Shown in pieces: positions 8,225-15,338 of a DNA stretch of 64,000 bases. The stretch is taken from contig JAIBCC010000006.1 in assembly GCA_019694395.1 (NCBI GenBank), positions 1 to 64,000 on the forward strand, in the 5' to 3' direction. The notes under the pieces were generated by a model, which did no database searches, was not told the origin of the DNA, and saw only the letters and a program-made list of their open reading frames with translations. A program made the translations under genes and the position numbers. Every line of letters starts with the position of its first letter. Positions within the stretch are counted from its first letter, which is position 1. The DNA is from Pyrinomonadaceae bacterium (GTDB lineage: Bacteria; Acidobacteriota; Blastocatellia; Pyrinomonadales; Pyrinomonadaceae).

Positions 8225-9093
8225 CAATTCCTTTTCACAAAATTTCGCATTATCAACCAGGCGGCTAATCTGTCTTTCCAAGTTGAAAGGATCGGATCGT
8301 TTCCACCTAAACCGAAACCGTGCGGACCGTGTTCATAAAGGTGAAACTCAAATGGAACATTGTTTTTTCGTAATGACTGAACGTAAAGCAGACTGTTTTC
8401 CATCGGCACTGTTTTGTCGTCAACACCTTGAACAATGAATGTCGGCGGAGTGTCTTTGCTGATTTGCAATTCGTTAGAATATTTTTTGACCAATTCTTCG
8501 CTCGGATTATCGCCTAAAAGATTCTGTTTCGAGCCTTTATGAGTAAACTCGCCCATCGTAATAACGGGATAAATAAGGATTTGCAAATCAGGTCTTGAAC
8601 TTACTTTTTCAATTTCTTCGGTCGTATTTGGATTGCCTGAATCAAAATGAGTCGCCATTGTCGAAGCAAGATGTCCGCCCGCCGAAAAGCCTAAAATACC
8701 GATTCGATTAGGATCAATTCCCCACTCTCCCGCTCGGCTTCTGACCATTCGCATCGCCCGTGAAGCGTCCAAAAGCTGATTCGGCTGACCATATTTGGGA
8801 CCTAAACGATATTTCAAAACAAAAGCCGTAATTCCAATCGAATTAAGATATTCCGCGACTGCCGAACCTTCTTTAACATCGGACAAATTTCTATAACCAC
8901 CACCGGGAAGAACGACAATCGCCGCCCCTGTTGCTTTGTCTTTCGGAGCTGGATAAGGCGTGATCGTCGGAATATCAATCGCCTCTTTTCCGTTCGCGTT
9001 CGGAGCATCGCCTTCCCAAAGCCTGATTGGAGTTTGAGCGTTGGCAAAGATCATAAACAAACTAAACAAAAGGATTAACCAAAGAAATTTCAT
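8224..9093 (-). CDS. Secreted alpha/beta-hydrolase esterase (BD-FAE/acetylxylan-esterase type)
   Basis: Signal peptide residues 1-19 (ends FANA). It is an alpha/beta-hydrolase fold with the oxyanion motif LPGGGY near residue 62, the nucleophile elbow GFSAGG with Ser137, an acid Asp in QGVDDKTVP and a catalytic His in HGPHGFG. The conserved opener PIRLWEGDAPNA is typical of a group often annotated as endo-1,4-beta-xylanase B or BD-FAE-like esterase. These remove acetyl or feruloyl esters from plant polysaccharides. The gene sits between an ABC permease gene and the GH2 gene. The substrate ester is not determined by the sequence. Confidence 0.82.
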   Translation of the reverse strand: MKFLWLILLFSLFMIFANAQTPIRLWEGDAPNANGKEAIDIPTITPYPAPKDKATGAAIVVLPGGGYRNLSDVKEGSAVAEYLNSIGITAFVLKYRLGPKYGQPNQLLDASRAMRMVRSRAGEWGIDPNRIGILGFSAGGHLASTMATHFDSGNPNTTEEIEKVSSRPDLQILIYPVITMGEFTHKGSKQNLLGDNPSEELVKKYSNELQISKDTPPTFIVQGVDDKTVPMENSLLYVQSLRKNNVPFEFHLYEHGPHGFGLGGNDPILSTWKDRLAAWLIMRNFVKRN

Positions 9094-9151
9094 TATTTTG
9101 CCTTTTTACTTTTGCCTTTTTACTTGAATTTACTTTTGCCTTTTGCCTTGC
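9094..9151. repeat. Polypyrimidine word repeat supplying the permease stop codon
   Basis: TTTTGCC and TTTTTACTT words repeat across the whole gap between the esterase start and the permease end. Read on the minus strand it encodes the last residues GKRQK and the stop of the permease. It resembles the tracts at 1429-1466 and 30351-30390. Confidence 0.6.
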
Positions 9152-10071
9152 AACAACTGGTCAGCTAAAACGCCCAACATAATGACAACGCCCATAACGG
9201 CGAAATCCAACGAACTTGGAATTCCCAACAGATTGACGAGGTTTCGCAGAACCTGCAAAAGTGCCGTGCCGACTAAAATTCCGAAAATTGAACCCGTTCC
9301 GCCTCTTAAAGAGCAACCGCCTAAAACTGCCGCCGCTACCGCGTATAATTCGTAAGAGTTTCCGTGCGACGAAGGCGAAATCGAATTAGTGTAAAATGCC
9401 AATAAAACGCCCGCAATTCCTGTCAATAAACCGCAAACGACATACGCCGAAATTATCATCAAATCGGAATTGATACCCGAATATTTGGAAGCGATTTCGT
9501 TTCTACCCACCGCAAAAAGATAACGTCCCCAAACCGAACGATGCAGAATCACCCACATAATTACGGCAATAATTAGCAGTAAAATAAAAGGTGTCGGAAT
9601 CCCGAAAATATTGTCGCTGGCTAAAAACTTGAGTGTTTCAAATCCTTCCGCATTGCCAAATCCTTTCGTGTTGTCGTTGGTAACATACCGCGATAATCCG
9701 CGATAAAAAAGCAATCCGCAGAGCGTAACGATAAAGGCTTGCAATTTGACTTTGGTAATTAAAACCCCGTTCAAAAAACCAAGCGCAGTCGTCAGCAAAA
9801 TCACTATCAAAACAGCTAAAAACGGTGGTATCTTCCATTCCACCAATAACATAGACAGAACTACGCCGAGCAATGCAGAAACCGAACCAACCGACAGATC
9901 AATTCCGCCCGTCATAATCACAATGCCCATTCCGATTGCGAAAATTCCGTAAATTCCAATTAAACGAGCATTATTCTGCAAATTTGTAGCAGTGATAAAT
10001 TCAGGGCTTAAAATTGCCAACGTCACGCAAACAATCGCCAGTATGACAAAAATTCCGAGTTCTTTTTTCAT
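9130..10071 (-). CDS. Sugar ABC transporter permease (RbsC-like)
   Basis: Inner-membrane permease of the ribose/galactose-type importer family, with about 8-10 hydrophobic segments. It carries the family signatures MTGGIDLSVGSV near residue 55 and LGGCSLRGGTGSIFG near 250. It belongs with the ATPase and binding-protein genes just upstream in the same transcript. The C-terminal tail (GKRQK, stop) is encoded by a polypyrimidine intergenic repeat, so the original end may have been different. The substrate is not readable from the sequence; L-arabinose or D-galactose is plausible because an arabinokinase-like gene sits in the same cluster. Confidence 0.87.
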   Translation of the reverse strand: MKKELGIFVILAIVCVTLAILSPEFITATNLQNNARLIGIYGIFAIGMGIVIMTGGIDLSVGSVSALLGVVLSMLLVEWKIPPFLAVLIVILLTTALGFLNGVLITKVKLQAFIVTLCGLLFYRGLSRYVTNDNTKGFGNAEGFETLKFLASDNIFGIPTPFILLLIIAVIMWVILHRSVWGRYLFAVGRNEIASKYSGINSDLMIISAYVVCGLLTGIAGVLLAFYTNSISPSSHGNSYELYAVAAAVLGGCSLRGGTGSIFGILVGTALLQVLRNLVNLLGIPSSLDFAVMGVVIMLGVLADQLLQGKRQK

Positions 10072-10123
10072 AAAAATTGTGATCTTTGACTTTTGATTAA
10101 AATTTACAGTTTAAATAACTTCT

Positions 10124-10156
10124 TTACTGCTACTGCTGCTGCCACTGTTACTGCCC
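10124..10156. repeat. GCAGTA/GCAGTGGCAGTAA word repeat at ATPase 3' end
   Basis: Six-base words of the type CAGTAG/CAGCAG/CAGTGG repeat (minus-strand sense) and contain the TAA stop (10148-10150) of the ATPase gene. A similar CAG-word tract is at 52396-52416, again holding a stop codon. Confidence 0.6.
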
Positions 10157-11641
10157 ACCGACTGCTAATTTCATCACGGCTTCTTCGCTAGCTTCATCAC
10201 GGTTCAAAAATCCGGTAATCGTGCCTTCGTGCATAACGGCGATGCGGTCGCTCTCGCCCAAAATCTCTTCCATATCCGAAGAAATCATCATAATTGCCAC
10301 GCCTTTTTCGGCTAAATCGCGCATCAATTGATAGATTTCCGATTTTGCCCCAACGTCAATTCCGCGAGTCGGTTCGTCGAAAATCAGTAGTTTCGGATTC
10401 AAAGAAAGCCATTTCGCCAACACGACTTTTTGCTGATTCCCACCACTCAGATTTCCAACATTTGTTTCAATCGAAGGAGTTTTGACGTTCAATTTTTCGC
10501 ACATTTCCTGCGAAGTCTTGCTTTCGGCTTTTTTGCTGATTAATCCGGTCGCAGTAAATTTTTCGAGCGATGGCAGAGTGATATTTTCCCGAATCGCAAA
10601 ATCAAGAATTAAGCCTGTGTTGCGTCGGTCTTCGGGAACCAAAAAAATCCCGTTGCGGATTGCATCTTTGGAAGAAGAAATTTTTGTCGTCTTGCCTTCG
10701 ACTGTAATTTTGGAAGCAGAACTTGAATCCACGCCAAAAATCGCTTGAGCCGTTTCGCTTCTTCCTGCACCGACAAGCCCTGCAAATCCAACGATTTCGC
10801 CTTTGTTGATTTTGAAAGAAACTGATCTGTTCGGATAACGCGAAGTTCGCAAATTTTCGACCTCAAACATTGTCGAGTCGTCAACTTTGCTCGGCGGTTT
10901 GTAAAATCGTTCAATGTCACGCCCTACCATTTGGCGGACAATCGCATCGTGATTTATTTCCTCACGCTGCAAAACTCCGGCATTTTTTCCGTCCCGCAAA
11001 GTCACAACTCTATCCGCAATTTCTTTGATTTCGCCCAACCGATGCGAAATATAAATGATGCTGACACCTGATGAACGTAAGTCTTTGATAACCGATAAAA
11101 GTTTTTCGGTTTCAGTCAAGGTCAAACTTGATGTCGGTTCGTCTAAAATCAGAATTTTTGCGTTCAAGGAAAGAGCTTTGGCAATTTCGACCATTTGCTG
11201 TTGAGCAATCGGAAGTTCGCTCAAAGGAGTTTTCGGCGAAATGTCCAAGCCCAATCTTTTCAGATAGATTTCCGAATCCGTATTTATCTTTTTGCGGTCA
11301 ATAATTATGCCGAAATTCTTCGGTTCGCGTCCTAAAAAGACATTCTCGGCAACCGTCAAATTATCTAAAACATTCAATTCCTGATGAACAAAACCGATTC
11401 CGTAATTGGTTGCATCGTTGACATTACGGATCGAAACGGAATTTCCATTGACGAAAATTTGTCCTCCGTCGGGCTGATAAACGCCGCCGAGAATTTTCAT
11501 CAGAGTAGATTTCCCTGCTCCGTTTTCACCCGCTAACGCAACAACTTCGCCTTCTAAAACCTCAATCGTAACGGAATCTAAAGCCTTCACGCCCGGAAAG
11601 GTTTTCGTAATATTTTGCATTTGCAGAATCGGTTTGCTCAT
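10148..11641 (-). CDS. Sugar ABC transporter ATP-binding protein (RbsA-like, two ABC domains)
   Basis: Two fused ABC ATPase domains, as in RbsA/MglA/AraG. The first has Walker A GENGAGKST, signature LPIAQQQ and Walker B LILDEPTSSL. The second has a degenerate P-loop region (GLVGAGRSE), signature LSGGNQQK and LIFDEPTRGIDVG. The frame opens further, to 11656, with a GTG start inside the adjacent inverted repeat. The ATG at 11641 (MSKPILQ) is preferred because the family starts there. It energises the adjacent permease. The stop codon lies in a CAG-word repeat. Confidence 0.87.
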   Translation of the reverse strand: MSKPILQMQNITKTFPGVKALDSVTIEVLEGEVVALAGENGAGKSTLMKILGGVYQPDGGQIFVNGNSVSIRNVNDATNYGIGFVHQELNVLDNLTVAENVFLGREPKNFGIIIDRKKINTDSEIYLKRLGLDISPKTPLSELPIAQQQMVEIAKALSLNAKILILDEPTSSLTLTETEKLLSVIKDLRSSGVSIIYISHRLGEIKEIADRVVTLRDGKNAGVLQREEINHDAIVRQMVGRDIERFYKPPSKVDDSTMFEVENLRTSRYPNRSVSFKINKGEIVGFAGLVGAGRSETAQAIFGVDSSSASKITVEGKTTKISSSKDAIRNGIFLVPEDRRNTGLILDFAIRENITLPSLEKFTATGLISKKAESKTSQEMCEKLNVKTPSIETNVGNLSGGNQQKVVLAKWLSLNPKLLIFDEPTRGIDVGAKSEIYQLMRDLAEKGVAIMMISSDMEEILGESDRIAVMHEGTITGFLNRDEASEEAVMKLAVGGQ

Positions 11642-11650
11642 AATCATTTT

Positions 11651-11722
11651 ATCCACGAAGATTCACGAAGATAACACGAAGAAAATCAAAACTTCGTGAA
11701 AACTTCGTGTTCCTTCGTGGAT
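11651..11722. repeat. Inverted-repeat element, word CACGAAG
   Basis: The left arm (11651-11681) has three words ending cacgaag at about 10-bp spacing. The right arm (11692-11722) is its inverted copy, ending ccttcgtggat. The loop is about 10 bp. It fills the space between the ATPase start and the binding-protein stop. Confidence 0.85.
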
Positions 11723-11726
11723 TAAT

Positions 11727-12731
11727 TTATTTACCTCTTAATTCTTTCAGTTTTGTTTGAAAAGCCTCAACACCGTCTTTTTTGATAACCAAAGTCGGAA
11801 CAATAACCTGTTTATTTGCAGGAATAACAGATTTATCTCCGCTCAGTATCTTGTTCATTGCAATTACGGATTGATAACCAAATTCAAACGGTTGCTGAAC
11901 AACTGTTCCAACGATTGAACCGTCTTTGACACCATTCAGCACATCGGTTTCTTCGTCAAAAGTAACGATTTTTACTTTTCCGATTTTGTCAGCTTCTTTG
12001 ACTGCGCTCAAAATTGCCGGACCGTTGTAGCTCCACAAACCAACCAGAGCCGAAATATCCGCATATTTGACCAAAGTATCAGCGGCATTTTGCTTTGCAC
12101 GAGCGGGATCAGCATCATCGGTGCGGACATCAATAATTTCGATTTTTGTTCCTTGAATCGCCTCTTTGATGCCTTGCAACCTTTCTTTAGCATTGCGGGC
12201 ATCGGTTTTGCCGACAAAAACCATAATTTTCCCGCCATTTGGCAACGCCTCTTTGAGCAACTCACCGGCTTGTTTTCCGGCGGCGACATTATCCGTTCCA
12301 ATATAAACGGTGCGGTCACTGTTCGGAGCATCGGAATCCTGCGTGATAACCAGAGCCTTTTTCGCGGTTTCGTTGATGAATTGAGTTTGGTTGTCGGGAT
12401 CAATCGGGCTGATGGCGATTCCGTTGACACCTTTGGAAAGCAAATCGTCAATGATGCGTTTTTGCTCATCAACCGCACCGCTTCCGGGCAATTTGAATTC
12501 GACAGTAACATTATCAAGCTCTTTATCAGCCTTTTCCACGCCTTTTTGGGCGATTGTCCAAAAATCCGAAGCGTTATTGGTTACAAACGCTAACTTTAAG
12601 TTTTTTGTATCAACCTTTTTTTCTCCGCCCGAATTTGATTGCGGAGTTGTAGTGGTTGTAGTTTCAGTTTTGCACGCAACTACAACAAAGATTACCAGAG
12701 CAAAAAAAGAAACAAGTTTCAATTTATTCAT
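11727..12731 (-). CDS. Sugar ABC transporter substrate-binding lipoprotein
   Basis: The N-terminal signal ends in a lipobox VVVAC with Cys20, so this is a periplasmic lipoprotein. It is followed by a Thr/Ser-rich tether and the two-lobed peripl-BP-4 fold (LKLAFVTNNASDFW, KGVNGIAISPIDPDN, VYIGTDNVAAGKQAGE, LVGLWSYNGPA). It binds a sugar for the permease/ATPase pair downstream. Gene order is binding protein, ATPase, permease. It is paralogous to the proteins at 14268 and 59509. A GGAG ribosome site precedes the ATG. The ligand is unknown; arabinose or galactose is inferred from the neighbouring kinase. Confidence 0.88.
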   Translation of the reverse strand: MNKLKLVSFFALVIFVVVACKTETTTTTTPQSNSGGEKKVDTKNLKLAFVTNNASDFWTIAQKGVEKADKELDNVTVEFKLPGSGAVDEQKRIIDDLLSKGVNGIAISPIDPDNQTQFINETAKKALVITQDSDAPNSDRTVYIGTDNVAAGKQAGELLKEALPNGGKIMVFVGKTDARNAKERLQGIKEAIQGTKIEIIDVRTDDADPARAKQNAADTLVKYADISALVGLWSYNGPAILSAVKEADKIGKVKIVTFDEETDVLNGVKDGSIVGTVVQQPFEFGYQSVIAMNKILSGDKSVIPANKQVIVPTLVIKKDGVEAFQTKLKELRGK

Positions 12732-12817
12732 AAAAAATTTTCTCCAAATTATTTTGATGACGAGTTGCAGATAAATATAACTGCTAAGACGATTTTCTCA
12801 AAATTTAAAATGCACTT

Positions 12818-14236
12818 TTACAAAGTAATTTTCAAAACTCCGAAGGCATCACTGCCGTTTGATGAGCCTTTGAAAAGATACGGCGATTTTCCTGTTTCGG
12901 AAGCATATTTTTCAACTAATTTTTCAACAACTTTTTCACTTCCTTTTTTCGCCAAAACCGCGACCGTTCCGCCGCTTCCTCCGCCCGTAATTTTTGCGCC
13001 GAATAGGTTTATACAATTATCATCACGGACTAATTCGACAACTCGATTTGTTCCCGATTCGCCCAGACCGCAAGCCGAATAACTGGCGTGAGCCTGAAAC
13101 ATCAATTCGCCCAACAATTTAAGATTCGGGTTTGAAGATTGAAGAATTTCGCCGAAAGTTTGGACGCGAAAATTTTCGTAAATGGCGTGTGCAGTTGGAG
13201 TTTTAATCGCATAAATTTTGTCAGGATTTATCGTGGTAACAGAATCCGTCGTGCCTTGATATTTTTCTAAAAATTCGCTGCCGAGAATTTCGTTCGGCAA
13301 ATTTGCAGCGTAAAATTGTTCAAATTCCGAAGGTGTTAAATTGCACAAAAAGCCATTCCATTTATTGTCGTCAATTTCAACTAACTTATTGGTTTCAGTT
13401 GCTTTAACCTCAAATCCTGCAAGTTCGCAAATAATTCGATAGCCCATAAAAGCACCGATCCGAACCGAAGAATAATCTGCTCCGACAACTGCGTGACGCA
13501 CGCCCGAATCAATTCCCCAAAACTCAATTTCATCAGGAATTTTTACCCAACCCTGAATTTCGGCAGGCTGACAAAGCAGAGAAAAAAGCTGATTTTCCTT
13601 GCCGAACATCACGGACATTTGATCCATCACGCCGCATGCTGCCCCCACAACTAAATTCTCGACCTTTTGGCATAAAATCGCTTTTTCGCGTGAGTCAATT
13701 TCGACTTCAAATGCGCCGCAAACCGCTTGCATTATCGCAATTTCCAACGCCGCCGATGAACTTACGCCTTTTCCAAGCGGAATTTCGGATGAAATGTAAA
13801 GTTTTACGCCGTTGTTAAAATTTATTGCTTTTTCTCTGGCTAAAACTAAAAAGACTCCGCAAATATAGGCAGCCCAATGGTTTTCAGCATCTTGGTTGAA
13901 ATATTTTTGAGCTTTTTCATAATCAATCAGCTCGCCGTTTTCAAAAAAATCGTTCAACGACATCGAAAACTTCAAACTTTCTCCGCCATTTTCGCTGATG
14001 ATTTCAATCGTTTGATTTTCAGTTTTTTGCAAAGCAACTTTGGTTGCTTCCCGAATCGGCATTTCGAGCATCAAACTGCCAGAATAATCGGCAATTCCAC
14101 CCATCACATCCAATCTTCCGGGTGCGCGTGAGATAAAAATTTCTATACCTTTTTCAAAAAATGAAGAAGCTTTCAGCGAACCAATAAAAGATTCAACATC
14201 AAATTTTTTTTTATCTTTTACAATTTCAGAAACCAT
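12818..14236 (-). CDS. GHMP kinase resembling plant L-arabinokinase
   Basis: GHMP-family sugar kinase of 472 aa. Motif 1 is RAPGRLDVMGGIADYSGS (residues 37-54). Galactokinases have RxPGRxNLIGEHTDYxxG here, while plant L-arabinokinase (ARA1) has the MGGIADYSGS form. Motif 2 (ATP loop) is PLGKGVSSSAAL (153-164). Further blocks, GACGVMDQM, FWGIDSGVRHAVVGADY, SYSACGLGESGT and TGGGSGGTVAVL, also follow the ARA1 pattern. The expected reaction is L-arabinose + ATP to L-arabinose-1-phosphate. D-galactose differs from L-arabinopyranose only at C6 and remains an alternative. The gene lies between two sugar-binding-protein genes, and a GH51 arabinofuranosidase is on the same strand. No nucleotidyltransferase partner is in the window. 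Confidence 0.78.
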   Translation of the reverse strand: MVSEIVKDKKKFDVESFIGSLKASSFFEKGIEIFISRAPGRLDVMGGIADYSGSLMLEMPIREATKVALQKTENQTIEIISENGGESLKFSMSLNDFFENGELIDYEKAQKYFNQDAENHWAAYICGVFLVLAREKAINFNNGVKLYISSEIPLGKGVSSSAALEIAIMQAVCGAFEVEIDSREKAILCQKVENLVVGAACGVMDQMSVMFGKENQLFSLLCQPAEIQGWVKIPDEIEFWGIDSGVRHAVVGADYSSVRIGAFMGYRIICELAGFEVKATETNKLVEIDDNKWNGFLCNLTPSEFEQFYAANLPNEILGSEFLEKYQGTTDSVTTINPDKIYAIKTPTAHAIYENFRVQTFGEILQSSNPNLKLLGELMFQAHASYSACGLGESGTNRVVELVRDDNCINLFGAKITGGGSGGTVAVLAKKGSEKVVEKLVEKYASETGKSPYLFKGSSNGSDAFGVLKITL

Positions 14237-14267
14237 TAAAACACTACAATAACTTGTGTCTCAGGCA

Positions 14268-15272
14268 TTAATTCCCTCTTAAACCAACAAGTTTTTTTCT
14301 AAACTCTTCAACATTATCTTTTTTGATAACCAAAGTTGGAACGATAATCCTTTTATTGACAGGGATTATAGATTTATCGCCCGTCAAGATTTTATTCATC
14401 GCAATAATAGCTTGATAGCCGAATTCAAATGGCTGCATAACAACTGTTCCGTAAATTGCTCCTTCTTTTATTCCGTTAAGAGTATCGGCTTCATCGTCAA
14501 AACAAATGATTTTAACCTTTCTTTTTTTTCCTGCTTCTTTCACAGCATTATAAATAGCCGGACCGTTATAACTCCAAATTCCGACTAAGGCAGAAATTTT
14601 TGGATATTTAGCCAAAGTTTTGGCAGCGTTGCCTTTAGCACGGCTAAAATCTGCATAATCAGTGCGAACGCCCAAAATTTTAATTTTTGTTCCATTCAAA
14701 ACTTCTCTGATTCCTTGTATTCTTTCTTTAGCGTTAAGAGCATCGGTTAAGCCAACAAAAAGCATAATTTTCCCGCCGTTTGGCAAGGCTTTTTTGATAA
14801 GCTCGCCCGCTTGTCTCCCGGCGGCGACATTATCCGTTCCAACATAGACTGCTCGATCACTTTTTGGAGCGTCAGCGTCTTGAGTGATTACCAAAGTTTT
14901 ACCGGCAATTTCGTTAATATATTGAGTTTGGTTTTCAGGATCAACCGGACTGACGGCAATTCCGTCAATTCCAGTTGAAACCAAATCGCCAATGATTCGT
15001 TCTTGCTCATCTACCCCGCCGCTTGTAGGCATTTTGAATTCAACGGTTACGTTATCTAGTTCAGCATCAGCCTTTTCTACACCTTTTTGCGCGATTGTCC
15101 AAAAATCCGAAGCGTTATTTGTGACAAATGCTAATTTTAAGTTTTTTGTATCCGATTTTTTTTCTTTTTTCGGATTTGATTGTTGATTTCTTGCTTTTGT
15201 AATTTCAGTTTTGAAAGAAGTAAAAGCCAAACTTGCCAAAATAAAAAGCAAAACAATTTTCAGATTTTTCAT
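14268..15272 (-). CDS. Sugar-binding protein paralogue with lost lipobox cysteine
   Basis: Close paralogue of the 11727 protein, with long identical stretches such as KLAFVTNNASDFWTIAQKG. It is probably a tandem duplicate, now separated by the kinase gene. Position 20, the lipid-modified Cys in the paralogue (ACKTE), is Phe here (SFKTE). The codons differ by one base (TGC to TTC). It is therefore probably a soluble periplasmic protein or has an uncleaved signal anchor. It is richer in lysine than its paralogue. GGGGAG precedes the ATG, so it is likely translated. The ligand may differ from that of the lipoprotein copy. Confidence 0.85.
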   Translation of the reverse strand: MKNLKIVLLFILASLAFTSFKTEITKARNQQSNPKKEKKSDTKNLKLAFVTNNASDFWTIAQKGVEKADAELDNVTVEFKMPTSGGVDEQERIIGDLVSTGIDGIAVSPVDPENQTQYINEIAGKTLVITQDADAPKSDRAVYVGTDNVAAGRQAGELIKKALPNGGKIMLFVGLTDALNAKERIQGIREVLNGTKIKILGVRTDYADFSRAKGNAAKTLAKYPKISALVGIWSYNGPAIYNAVKEAGKKRKVKIICFDDEADTLNGIKEGAIYGTVVMQPFEFGYQAIIAMNKILTGDKSIIPVNKRIIVPTLVIKKDNVEEFRKKLVGLRGN

Positions 15273-15338
15273 AATTTCTCCCCAAAATTACAAATACCAA
15301 GTTGGACTATTAAAACTATTCTCTCAATATTTTACAAC

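Noticed and set aside
12090-12593. 167-codon open frame antisense to the sugar-binding lipoprotein
   Set aside because: No recognisable domain and no ribosome site; fully inside a well supported gene on the other strand.
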